64,000 nucleotides of DNA from an uncultured Fidelibacterota bacterium (GTDB lineage Bacteria > Fidelibacterota > Marinisomatia > Marinisomatales > Marinisomataceae): the NCBI GenBank assembly GCA_902526795.1, contig CABZMF010000002.1, positions 97,199-161,198 on the forward strand, read 5' to 3'. This document shows, piece after piece, positions 25,406 to 34,071 of the stretch (position 1 is its first letter; every line of letters starts with the position of its first letter). Both the position numbers and the translations under genes were made by a program. The notes beneath the pieces are model-generated. The model worked only from the letters and a program-made list of their open reading frames with translations. It was not told where the DNA came from and did no database searches.

Positions 25406-27247
25406 CTATTTTTTTGCTAATGAAAATAATCTTTGAAGGATAAATAAAATTAAAACAACTCCAACAATATCATTGAATGGAGCGGAAAGTGATAAGGTTG
25501 GCCAATAGTTTTTATCAAAAAATAATGGAACTGCAATAAAAATTGCCATTAATGCTTCTCCTGTTATTAAACCTGAAGCTATTAATAATCCATTATTTTT
25601 TCCTTCAGCTGTTGCGCTTTTATTAGCAAAATGATTTAGCATTCCTCCAATGAAAATAGGAAGTGTGAGCTCAATTGGAAGATATATACCAATTGCCACA
25701 GCTAGTATAGGAACTCTAAAATCAGCTTTTTTATAAGCCTGATATTGATCAATTAAGATAATAATCACTCCTAAAAAAGCTCCAGCATAAATCATCCCCC
25801 ACTCTAAATTACCCGCAAATACCCCATTTGCTACATTTGTCATCAAAACAGCTTGAGGTGCGGGTAAATCAGAGCTTCCAATACCGTATGCCTCATGCAG
25901 AAGCGTTAAAACGATTCCAAGTGTTAAAGCAGCGCTTATAACTCCAACAAGTTGCATAAGTTGTTGCTTCCAAGGAGTTGCACCTACGATATTTCCAGTT
26001 TTTAAATCTTGAAGATTATCACCGCCAATTGCTGCTGCGCAACAAACAACTGCACCAATTAAAATGGCTGCTGCAGCTCCTTTTGATGAATCAACATCAA
26101 AAAAGGTTATAATTAGTAATGAACTGAATAATATTGTTGCTATTGTTACACCTGAAATTGGATTATTTGATGAACCAACTACACCAGCCATATAAGCTGC
26201 CACAGCAGAAAAAAGAAAACCAAAAATTGCCATTACAAAAGACAATATAATAGCGGAAGTCCAAGAGCCAATTATTCCAAAATATGTTAAAGAAATTGGC
26301 ACTAACATCATTACAATAGCTATAAAAACGTAATTAATTGGTAAGTCTCTTTCTTCAAGCAAAATATTTTCAGAGTTTTCTTTCAATGTTTTTAAACTTA
26401 GTTGGATGCTTTCAATTAATGGTTTTGCTAACTGAATAACTGACCAGATTCCTCCAACAACCATTGCACCAACACCCAGATAACGTATCTTGGCATTCCA
26501 AATTACATTAGCGCTTTCAAAATAATTTTCTCCTTCAAATCCATACAAATAAGTATAAATTGGGATTGCTATTACCCACGAAATAATTCCACCAGTGAAT
26601 GCAAGAATACCAATATTTCTACCAACAATATAACCAACACTAAACAGTGAGGGAGATAGACTTGCTCCCATTCCAAATATTGCACCTTTTATAGCTATTG
26701 CTCCTCCTAGTGCACTTGACCAAACACTAAAAGCCAATTCTCCTAGTTTTACAATTCCACCTACAAGAGCAGATAAGCCAATTAATCTTAAACTTTGATT
26801 AGATTTTTTAGAATCTGTTTCATGTCCTGTTTTTAAAACAGCTGCTGTTGCAACACCTTCTGGGAAACGTAGTTGCGCTTTTAGTATCAAAGCTCTTCTC
26901 AAAGGAACAGTAAATAATGCACCAAGGATTCCACCTACCATTGCAATTTTTGTAACTTCTAAATAACTGATTGTATCCCAATAACCAACTAGGAGAAGAG
27001 CAGGTAAGGTAAAAATTACTCCAGCTGCTAATGATTCTCCTGCTGAGGCAGCAGTTTGAACAATATTGTTTTCTAATATATTAGATTCCTTAAAAAGTCT
27101 TAGTATTCCCATGGACATAATAGCAGCAGGAATAGATGCAGAGATGGTCATTCCAGCATAAAGGCCTAAATAAGTCATTGCAGACGATAAGATTATTGAT
27201 AGAAAAATACTTAAAAAAAAGGCTTTGACTGTAATCTCATTTTTCAT
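25406..27247 (-). CDS. OPT family transporter (oligopeptide or metal-chelate importer)
   Basis: 613-residue polytopic membrane protein with about 14-16 predicted helices. The N-terminus (YLGLYAGMTISASIPAAIMSM), RFPEGVATAAVLKTG and CCAAAIGGDNLQDLKTGNIVGATPWKQQ are characteristic OPT/YSL motifs. NPISGVTIATILF lies in the middle. Known OPT members import small peptides by proton symport or metal chelates such as Fe/Zn-nicotianamine. It diverges, across 31 bases, from a small His-rich secreted protein and a His-rich TonB receptor. That context favours a metal or metal-peptide substrate, but this is inference. Confidence 0.88.
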   Translation of the reverse strand: MKNEITVKAFFLSIFLSIILSSAMTYLGLYAGMTISASIPAAIMSMGILRLFKESNILENNIVQTAASAGESLAAGVIFTLPALLLVGYWDTISYLEVTKIAMVGGILGALFTVPLRRALILKAQLRFPEGVATAAVLKTGHETDSKKSNQSLRLIGLSALVGGIVKLGELAFSVWSSALGGAIAIKGAIFGMGASLSPSLFSVGYIVGRNIGILAFTGGIISWVIAIPIYTYLYGFEGENYFESANVIWNAKIRYLGVGAMVVGGIWSVIQLAKPLIESIQLSLKTLKENSENILLEERDLPINYVFIAIVMMLVPISLTYFGIIGSWTSAIILSFVMAIFGFLFSAVAAYMAGVVGSSNNPISGVTIATILFSSLLIITFFDVDSSKGAAAAILIGAVVCCAAAIGGDNLQDLKTGNIVGATPWKQQLMQLVGVISAALTLGIVLTLLHEAYGIGSSDLPAPQAVLMTNVANGVFAGNLEWGMIYAGAFLGVIIILIDQYQAYKKADFRVPILAVAIGIYLPIELTLPIFIGGMLNHFANKSATAEGKNNGLLIASGLITGEALMAIFIAVPLFFDKNYWPTLSLSAPFNDIVGVVLILFILQRLFSLAKK

Positions 27248-27278
27248 AAAGTTAACTTAATGATTTTTTAAAGTAAAA

Positions 27279-27563
27279 ATGAAAAAAACTATTATAAGTA
27301 TAACCCTCTTTTCTTTTACCTTCCTTAGTTTACATGTACATACACATGAACATGATCACGAATTAGATTCTGATTATGATTCATATTATATTACGGTTGA
27401 GGAAGATTGTGGTTTTTGTCTTTTTAATAGTGAAAATTCATTAGCAGAATCGTTGACATTTTCTGTTCAATTACACTTTAAAAAAATATTCTTTAACAAG
27501 TATATAGTAAATTATATACCATTCAAATTATTTTGTTTTTTAAACAAATCACCCCCTCAATAG
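27279..27563 (+). CDS. Small secreted His-rich protein, probable metal binding
   Basis: 94 residues. A hydrophobic signal segment (IISITLFSFTFLSL) leads directly into HVHTHEHDHELDSDYD, a strong metal-chelating stretch. A CGFC pair follows, and the protein ends NKSPPQ. Similar short proteins with a His-rich start, a C-x-x-C pair and a terminal (R/K)-x-PP tail precede metal-related TonB receptors in Bacteroidota-like genomes; that recollection is general, not a search result. It lies 67 bases before the receptor gene and diverges from the OPT gene. The role may be delivery or sensing of zinc, copper or a similar ion. Confidence 0.7.
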   Translation: MKKTIISITLFSFTFLSLHVHTHEHDHELDSDYDSYYITVEEDCGFCLFNSENSLAESLTFSVQLHFKKIFFNKYIVNYIPFKLFCFLNKSPPQ

Positions 27564-27580
27564 CTAGCTATTAACAAATG

Positions 27581-27599
27581 GATATCAAAATTTGATATC
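27581..27599. promoter_or_regulatory. Perfect 9-base palindrome before the TonB receptor gene
   Basis: GATATCAAA-A-TTTGATATC has two 9-base arms around a single base, placed 31 bases before the receptor ATG and just after the His-rich gene. The shape suits an operator for a dimeric repressor. It could also form a weak attenuator hairpin, since TTAGTTTT follows. It does not match the Fur or Zur consensus I know. Confidence 0.5.
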
Positions 27600-27630
27600 T
27601 TAGTTTTAACTAATCATTTTAGGAGAAAAA

Positions 27631-29952
27631 ATGAAAAACTATTTTAGTTTAATAATATTAATAAGTGCATTATTTGCACAGAACGAAGTAGCTGAATCTG
27701 ATTCATTGAATCCGTTAGCACTTGAAGGCGTTGAAGTTTACTCATCTTTAAGGAGTGTAAATGAGGGAGACCTTGCTGCTTCAGCTATTATTTTTAATGA
27801 AGAATTGAAAATAATGGAAGGACAGCACTTTAGCGACCTACTATTGCGAGTACCTAATTTGAATTATGCTGGTGGCTCTTCAAGACCGAGATATTTTCAA
27901 ATTAGAGGTGAAGGTTCCGTAAGTAGATATTCGGACCAAGGACCTCCAAGTCCATATGTAGGATTAGTTTTAGATGGAATGGACTTATCTGAACTTGGAA
28001 TGATCACACCATTATTTGATATGCAACAAGTTGAAGTATTAATGGGTGTTCAAACCAGTTTATTTGGTGCTTCAGCATCTTCAGGGTTAATTAATTTTAA
28101 AACAAACGACCCAACAGATGAAAAAGGTGGATATGTTATGACCCAATTTGGTTCATACAACACATATACCAATGGTCTTGTATACAATTTACCATTTGAA
28201 AATGGATGGAAAGTTAGATTAGTTGGACACTCTAATGTATCTGATGGTTATAAAGAGAATGTTTCATTAGGTAATTATGCATCTGCAGATAGAAATGAAA
28301 CATCTTTAAGATTAAAAATGCTCAAGGAAGGTGATTTAATCACTCAAAAGTATACTATTATTTCATCTGACTTTGATAATGGTTATGATAATTGGGCACC
28401 AGATAATAACACTGATAACATCACGTATTCTGATAACCCAGGAAAAGACAGTCAAAAGTCACAAATCTTTATTGCTGATTATAAATATGACTTAGGTGAG
28501 CAAATCATTGACTTTAATGTTGGAATGTCAAGCAATGAAACATTGCATAGTTACGATTCAGATTGGGGTAGCTATGACTTCTGGATAAATTTTGATGGTG
28601 ATGATCATCATGATGATGAACATGATGACCACGGTGATGACCATGGCGATGATGATCATGATGATGAAGATGGAGATGACCATGATGATTTTGACTTTAT
28701 TTCATATGATTTCTTCGATTCATTTGAAAGAGATATTGATACAAGAACAGTTGATTTAAGGTTTAGATCAAATGTTAACGATAATAATAGAGCAGACTAT
28801 GTTTTTGGATTATATAATTCTACTTATGAAGAAACAACAGATGCTGCTGGATACGTTTTTGGCGGATCTGCTACTGGATTATCTACAGGGTATGATATTA
28901 TTACAAAGTCAGTATATGGTGAACTAGCATATAATTTCAAAAATTCATCAACTTTAGCTGTTAGTTTCAGACATGAAGCAAGAGACATTGATTATTTTGA
29001 TTTTGAAAATGCTAGCGGAAGTTTTGAGTTAGATGGAAATTGGAATACATCTTTTAAGGTCTCATATGAGATGAAACCAACAAGCAATCTTCATTGGTAT
29101 ATTTATGCTGCTGAAGGTTATCATCCAGCAGGAGTTAATCAAAATCCATATTTAGAAATGGAAGATAAAACCTATGACGATGAAATCTATACTGATGTAA
29201 CAACAGGAATTAGATGGTATACAGATAACATTAAGTTATCAACTTCATTGTTTTATTTAGAACATGATGGTCACATTTTTGAGACTTCAGAGCAGTTAGA
29301 TCCATCAAATCCAAATGCTTTTGCATTTTTTAAACAAAATGCTGATTCAGGATATGAGTATGGATCTGAAACAAGCGGTGAATTCAAACTTAATGATAGA
29401 TTCTCAATGGGATTATCGCTTGGCTTATTGAGTAGTGAAATTGAATTCGGGGACCATGCTGAGCACGGTGATGAGCACGGTGATGAGCACGGTGATGAAC
29501 ACGGTGAAGATGATCACGATGAAGATCATGATGAAGATCACGATGAAGATCACGATGACCATGGAGATGACCATGATGACCACGGTGGACATGAAGGACA
29601 TGCTGAGCATGGACAAAAAGCTCATGCTCCAAATTGGAATTATAGCTTAACGTTTAACTACAATTTCACAGAAGATAGTTCATTAATGGTAGAAATTGCA
29701 GGTAAAGATGCATTCATCTTTGATTCTCAAAATGATTCATACGAATCTGATCCATATCATTTATTGAATGCATATTATTCACATTCATTCAATAAGCTAA
29801 GATTAGGAGTGTATGCTAAAAATATTCTTGATGAGTCTTACGCAGACAGAGGATTTATTTTTGGTCTAGAACCTCCTAATTTTCAACAAGAGCTATATAA
29901 ATCATTTGGCCCTCCAAGAGAAGTTGGAATGTCATTAACATATAGTTTCTAA
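27631..29952 (+). CDS. TonB-dependent outer membrane receptor with His/Asp-rich segments
   Basis: 773 residues. A signal peptide (NYFSLIILISALFAQ) is followed by a plug domain (about residues 30-160: EGVEVYSSLRSVNEGDLAAS.., FSDLLLRVPNLNYAGGSSRPRYFQIRGEG, LVLDGMDLSELG, QQVEVLMGVQTSLFGASASSGLINFKT). The 22-strand barrel then ends in the terminal aromatic signature (GMSLTYSF). Two long loops, at about residues 322-355 and 607-665, are almost pure His/Asp/Glu/Gly. The RGEG and EVLMGVQ plug motifs identify the family. Metal or metal-complex import, likely zinc or copper, is inferred from those loops. A good AGGAG leader precedes the ATG. Confidence 0.9.
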   Translation: MKNYFSLIILISALFAQNEVAESDSLNPLALEGVEVYSSLRSVNEGDLAASAIIFNEELKIMEGQHFSDLLLRVPNLNYAGGSSRPRYFQIRGEGSVSRYSDQGPPSPYVGLVLDGMDLSELGMITPLFDMQQVEVLMGVQTSLFGASASSGLINFKTNDPTDEKGGYVMTQFGSYNTYTNGLVYNLPFENGWKVRLVGHSNVSDGYKENVSLGNYASADRNETSLRLKMLKEGDLITQKYTIISSDFDNGYDNWAPDNNTDNITYSDNPGKDSQKSQIFIADYKYDLGEQIIDFNVGMSSNETLHSYDSDWGSYDFWINFDGDDHHDDEHDDHGDDHGDDDHDDEDGDDHDDFDFISYDFFDSFERDIDTRTVDLRFRSNVNDNNRADYVFGLYNSTYEETTDAAGYVFGGSATGLSTGYDIITKSVYGELAYNFKNSSTLAVSFRHEARDIDYFDFENASGSFELDGNWNTSFKVSYEMKPTSNLHWYIYAAEGYHPAGVNQNPYLEMEDKTYDDEIYTDVTTGIRWYTDNIKLSTSLFYLEHDGHIFETSEQLDPSNPNAFAFFKQNADSGYEYGSETSGEFKLNDRFSMGLSLGLLSSEIEFGDHAEHGDEHGDEHGDEHGEDDHDEDHDEDHDEDHDDHGDDHDDHGGHEGHAEHGQKAHAPNWNYSLTFNYNFTEDSSLMVEIAGKDAFIFDSQNDSYESDPYHLLNAYYSHSFNKLRLGVYAKNILDESYADRGFIFGLEPPNFQQELYKSFGPPREVGMSLTYSF
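29452..29617 (+). repeat. 12-base tandem repeats coding His/Asp-rich loop
   Basis: Within the receptor gene, GAGCACGGTGAT is repeated about four times in a row (His-Gly-Asp-Glu). It is then followed by several copies of GATGAAGATCAC-like units (Asp-Glu-Asp-His) and a GACCATGG-rich end. The repeats keep frame. A shorter, less regular GATGATCATGATGAT tract lies at about 28601-28690. Both encode putative extracellular metal-chelating loops and are prone to length change by slippage. Confidence 0.85.
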
Positions 29953-29963
29953 TATCTTATTTT

Positions 29964-29999
29964 CATAATTTAGCGGGTAATACAACCCGCTAAATTATG
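29964..29999 (+). promoter_or_regulatory. Long perfect hairpin that includes the polA start codon
   Basis: CATAATTTAGCGGGT, loop AATACA, ACCCGCTAAATTATG: a 15-base perfect stem with a GC-rich top. The last three bases are the ATG of polA. No T-run follows on the plus strand, so it is not a classic terminator for the receptor gene. If transcribed through, it would hide the polA start. Confidence 0.7.
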
Positions 30000-32711
30000 A
30001 GCCCAACAAAACAAAAAAGATTATTTATTATTGATGGTTATGCTACCTTATACAGGGCGCATTATGCATTAATTAGAAATCCACTTACCAACACTGCAGG
30101 AACTCCAACAAGCGCTATTTTTGGTTTTGCTAATCAAGTATTTCAGTTAATTGATGAAGAAAAACCAGATTATTTAGTAGCAGCATTTGATTCAAAAGGG
30201 AAAAATTTTAGACATGAAATTTTTGAAGAATACAAAGCTAATCGATCTGAAATGCCAGATGAAATTCAAACTCAATTACCATACTTATGGAAACTACTCA
30301 AAGGAATGAATATTCCTGTGTTGAGGGTTGATGGTGTTGAAGCTGATGATATTATTGGAACTGTTGCAAGACAATGCAATGATAGTAATGTACAGTGTAA
30401 TATTGTGAGTGGTGATAAAGATTTTATGCAACTAATTAATGATTCAACATTTCTATATGCTCCTCAAGCTAGAAAAAGAGAAAAAGAAATATTTGATATT
30501 AATAAAGTTGTACAAAAATGGGGGGTAGGTCCCGAAAACATCATTGATCTTCTTGGTCTAATGGGAGATAGCTCTGATAATGTTCCTGGAGTTCAAGGAG
30601 TTGGCCCAAAGACAGCTATGAAGCTTATAAAAGAGCATGGAAATATTAATAATATTTATGAAAACATAGATTCTATTAAAAATGAAAAAATGAAAGATAA
30701 ATTACTTTCAAATAAGGATAATGCTTTATTGAGTAAACAACTTGTGACGATTCTTACTGATGTTAATATTGATTCATCTTTGAGAGATTTTGAAATCAAG
30801 GAAATGAATACATCAAAACTTGAGGATATTTTCAAAGAGTTGGAGTTCTCTGGTTTGCTTAAAAAAATTGGATCTTCTGAAACTATTGAACAAAAATCAG
30901 TAGACAGAAAGAAAGATTACAAAAACATTCTAAATTTAGAAGATTTGATTGGTTTTGTTGAATCGCTTGAGCAGAAGAAATGGTTATCAGTTGACTTGGA
31001 GACCACCTCTGTAAATCCAATGGCAGCTGAAATTGTAGGATTTAGTTTTTCAACGAAGAAAGATACTGGATTTTATGTTCCAATTTTATTTAAAGATAAA
31101 AATGAGAATTTATTTGGGAACAACGATTTAGAAGAAGTGATTAGAATATTAAAACCATACTTAGAAGATGAAAATATTCCAAAAACAGGGCAAAATATTA
31201 AGTATGATGCTCTTATTTTGAAACGTTATGGAATCGAACTTAGAGGTATTGAATTTGATACTATGATTGCTGCACATTTATTAAACCCGAACGCTAGATC
31301 ATACAAGCTTGATAACTTATCGTTAGCTCATTTGAACTACAAAATGGTACCAATTAAAGATTTAATAGGTGTTGGAAAAAATCAAATTACTATGGACCAA
31401 GTTTCTTTAGATGATATATCATTTTATGCTGCAGAAGACGCAGATGTTGTTATTGAATTAACTGAAATTTTTATGAAAGACTTAAAAAAACAAAAATTAT
31501 TTAATTATTTCAAGTCAATTGAAATTGATTTATTACCAGTGCTTATAGATATGCAATTCAACGGTATTTTCATTGACAAAGACTACTTGGAAAACAGATC
31601 TATTGAGATTGGCAAAAAAATTGAGTCATTGGAATCACAAATAATTAATTTGGCTGGTGAAGAGTTTAATCTTAACTCATCACAACAGCTTGCTGTGATA
31701 CTTTTTGACAAATTAAAACTTCCTATGATTAAGAAAAGGTCTACTGCAGAAGCCATTTTAAGCGAGCTGAAGGATAAACATCCTTTGCCGGAGTTAATTC
31801 TTTCATACAGAAAGCTTTATAAGTTAAAAAATACTTATTTAGACCCATTACCATCCTACATTGTTGCAGATACCCAACGAGTACACTCATCATTCAATCA
31901 AACTATGACCGCAACAGGAAGATTGTCTACAAGCAGTCCTAATTTTCAAAACATTCCAATTAGAACAGAAGATGGTAAAGAAATAAGAAAAGCAATTAAA
32001 GCTCAATCAAATGAATATCAAATTTTTTCAGCGGATTATTCGCAAGTAGAATTAAGAGTAATGGCGCATCTTAGCGGAGATAAATCACTAATATCTGCAT
32101 TAAATAATGGTGAAGATATACATACTTTTACTGCAAAAAATATTTTTAATGTTGATAATGATAATATGGTCCTTCCAGAAATGAGAAGAATTGCTAAAAT
32201 TGTAAATTTTGGAATTATGTACGGAGCAGGTCCATTCAGACTAAGTCAAGAGCTTGACATTCCGTTTGGAGAAGCAAAGCAAATTAAAGATGCATACTTT
32301 GAAAAATATCAAGGAATTGAACAATATATTGAAAATTCTAAGTTACAAATTAAAGAAACGAAATCTGTTGAAACTCTTTTAGGAAGGAAAAGAGCTGTTT
32401 GGGACTCAGATAGTCAAAATAAAATTCGAAGAGATGCGGCTGAGCGAATGGCAATTAATATGCCAATTCAAGGGACTGCTGCAGAAATGATAAAACTGGC
32501 CATGATTAAAATTCATCGTCAAATAAATAAAGAAAATTTAAAATCTAAACTTATCATGCAAATTCATGATGAGTTGTTATTAGAAGTGCATCAAGATGAA
32601 ATTGATTATATTTCTAAAATGGTAATTCAACACATGAGAGATGCTATGAAATTAGATGTACCAATTGAAATAGACTTTGGTGTTGGTCCTTCATGGTATG
32701 AGGCGCATTAA
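29997..32711 (+). CDS. polA: DNA polymerase I
   Basis: 904 residues with all three domains. The 5' nuclease is at about 1-290 (FIIDGYATLYRAHYAL, VDGVEADDIIGTVAR, VSGDKDFMQL, GDSSDNVPGVQGVGPKTA). The 3'-5' exonuclease is at about 315-500 and keeps its acidic residues (SVDLETTSVNP, YAAEDADVVIELTE). The polymerase is at about 520-904 (motif A SADYSQVELRVMAHLSGD, motif B RRIAKIVNFGIMYG, motif C QIHDELLLEV). It therefore probably proofreads, unlike Taq-type enzymes. Roles are Okazaki fragment processing and repair. An in-frame TAA two codons upstream rules out an earlier start. It overlaps alr by one base. Confidence 0.97.
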   Translation: MSPTKQKRLFIIDGYATLYRAHYALIRNPLTNTAGTPTSAIFGFANQVFQLIDEEKPDYLVAAFDSKGKNFRHEIFEEYKANRSEMPDEIQTQLPYLWKLLKGMNIPVLRVDGVEADDIIGTVARQCNDSNVQCNIVSGDKDFMQLINDSTFLYAPQARKREKEIFDINKVVQKWGVGPENIIDLLGLMGDSSDNVPGVQGVGPKTAMKLIKEHGNINNIYENIDSIKNEKMKDKLLSNKDNALLSKQLVTILTDVNIDSSLRDFEIKEMNTSKLEDIFKELEFSGLLKKIGSSETIEQKSVDRKKDYKNILNLEDLIGFVESLEQKKWLSVDLETTSVNPMAAEIVGFSFSTKKDTGFYVPILFKDKNENLFGNNDLEEVIRILKPYLEDENIPKTGQNIKYDALILKRYGIELRGIEFDTMIAAHLLNPNARSYKLDNLSLAHLNYKMVPIKDLIGVGKNQITMDQVSLDDISFYAAEDADVVIELTEIFMKDLKKQKLFNYFKSIEIDLLPVLIDMQFNGIFIDKDYLENRSIEIGKKIESLESQIINLAGEEFNLNSSQQLAVILFDKLKLPMIKKRSTAEAILSELKDKHPLPELILSYRKLYKLKNTYLDPLPSYIVADTQRVHSSFNQTMTATGRLSTSSPNFQNIPIRTEDGKEIRKAIKAQSNEYQIFSADYSQVELRVMAHLSGDKSLISALNNGEDIHTFTAKNIFNVDNDNMVLPEMRRIAKIVNFGIMYGAGPFRLSQELDIPFGEAKQIKDAYFEKYQGIEQYIENSKLQIKETKSVETLLGRKRAVWDSDSQNKIRRDAAERMAINMPIQGTAAEMIKLAMIKIHRQINKENLKSKLIMQIHDELLLEVHQDEIDYISKMVIQHMRDAMKLDVPIEIDFGVGPSWYEAH

Positions 32712-33817
32712 TGAGTTATTTAGGTCCTAAAGTACATATTGATTTACATCAGCTTAAAAAAAACTATCAATTAGTAAAAAATGAAGTTAAAGACATTCAT
32801 ATTATGGCTACAGTAAAGGCAAATGCTTATGGGCATGGAGCTATAAAAATATCCAAAGCTCTTGAAGAAGAAGGAGTAAGGTATCTAGCTGTATTCACAA
32901 TTGATGAAGCAATTGAATTACGAGATGCTGGTATTAAAACAGATATTTTCATTTATGCAAAATTTGATCCAACAAGAATTGAAGAAGCTGTAAAGTATAA
33001 CTTAACTTTAAACATTTCATCTTTTGATGATTTAAAAGCGCTTAAAAGTCATGATGGAAATACTATCAAAGTTCATTTAAAGATTGATACAGGTATGACG
33101 AGATTAGGAGTTCCATTAGATCAAGCAGAAGTCTTTTTAAAAGAAGCAAATCAGATTGAAGGCATTGAATTGGAAGGATTGTACTCTCATTTTGCAACTG
33201 CAGATGAAGGAGACCTTTCTTTTGCGAATAGTCAGCTTGGTAAGTTTAATGAGGTTGTGAAAATTTCAAAAAAATTAGATATATATCCTACTTTAATTCA
33301 TTGTAGTAACAGTGGAGCCATTTTAAATGTAAAAGAATCTAAATTTAATATGGTAAGAGCTGGAATGCTTCTTTATGGAGCTTTTCCTTCAGATGAAGTT
33401 CCACATGAACTTCCCATAAAACCAGTGATGACTTTTTCTGCTCCTGTTGTTGAAATTAGAGATGTTAAAGCAGGAACCCATATCAGCTATGGTGGAGTCT
33501 ATACTACCAAATCAGATACTCGTATAGCTGTTGTACAAGCTGGTTTTGCTGATGGAGTACCTCGTCCTTGGTATACTGATGGTTTTGTAAAGTTCAAAGA
33601 TCAGAATTTTAAAATTACTGGAAGAATCTGTATGGATCAGTTAATGATAGACATTGGATCAGCAGACATTCATTACGGAGATGAAGTTTTAATTTTTGGG
33701 TCAAATGAACACGGAAGTATTGATATTAATCACATTGCAAAAAAAATTGATTCCACATCTTATGTTTTAGTTACTGCTATTGGTATTCGCCCAAAAAGAG
33801 TCTATAAAATTGATTAG
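32711..33817 (+). CDS. alr: Alanine racemase
   Basis: PLP enzyme of 368 residues making D-Ala for peptidoglycan. The PLP lysine is in MATVKANAYGHGA (about K37), the second catalytic Tyr in HISYGGVYTT, and RLGVP and RICMDQLMIDIG are further signatures. Length is typical. It starts on the polA stop (TAATG) and so shares its transcript. D-Ala-D-Ala ligase is not in the window, although alr and murF are. Confidence 0.95.
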   Translation: MSYLGPKVHIDLHQLKKNYQLVKNEVKDIHIMATVKANAYGHGAIKISKALEEEGVRYLAVFTIDEAIELRDAGIKTDIFIYAKFDPTRIEEAVKYNLTLNISSFDDLKALKSHDGNTIKVHLKIDTGMTRLGVPLDQAEVFLKEANQIEGIELEGLYSHFATADEGDLSFANSQLGKFNEVVKISKKLDIYPTLIHCSNSGAILNVKESKFNMVRAGMLLYGAFPSDEVPHELPIKPVMTFSAPVVEIRDVKAGTHISYGGVYTTKSDTRIAVVQAGFADGVPRPWYTDGFVKFKDQNFKITGRICMDQLMIDIGSADIHYGDEVLIFGSNEHGSIDINHIAKKIDSTSYVLVTAIGIRPKRVYKID

Positions 33818-33900
33818 TTTAAAGAGGAGCAAACTAAAAGCCTAACCAAGGGTAAGAGAAAGGAATTAAGAGGTAATTTTAAACTTTAACCTGCTCCTCA
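33814..33900 (+). other. Structured intergenic segment after alr
   Basis: TTAGTTT (33814-33820) pairs with AAACTAA (33831-33837) around the loop AAAGAGGAGC. Alternatively, GAGGAGCA (33824-33831) pairs with TGCTCCTC (33892-33899) across about 60 bases. The two foldings compete for the same strand. A T8-A8 run follows at 33912-33927, then CCTCC. I recognise no known RNA family. It may be a 3' end structure of the polA-alr transcript or a small RNA. Confidence 0.35.
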
Positions 33901-33967
33901 TTAATACTATGTTTTTTTTAAAAAAAAGTTCCTCCTTTTTCTATTTATAGTTATTATACAAACAGAT

Positions 33968-34041
<74 letters not shown>

Positions 34042-34071
34042 CTAACCTCCAAATGAAAAAGGATACAAATA

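Noticed and set aside
29390-29650. Three ORFs, two on the minus strand and one shifted on the plus strand, rich in His, Met or Ile over the receptor repeats
   Set aside because: They are frame shadows of the 12-base repeats in the TonB receptor gene; repeat DNA keeps all frames open.
29964-29999. Hairpin as the terminator of the TonB receptor gene
   Set aside because: There is no T-run on the 3' side and the stem includes the polA ATG, so an ordinary terminator is doubtful.
33912-33927. T8-A8 run as a Rho-independent terminator
   Set aside because: The stem would be only A-T pairs with no loop and no free T-run after it; listed as part of the structured gap instead.
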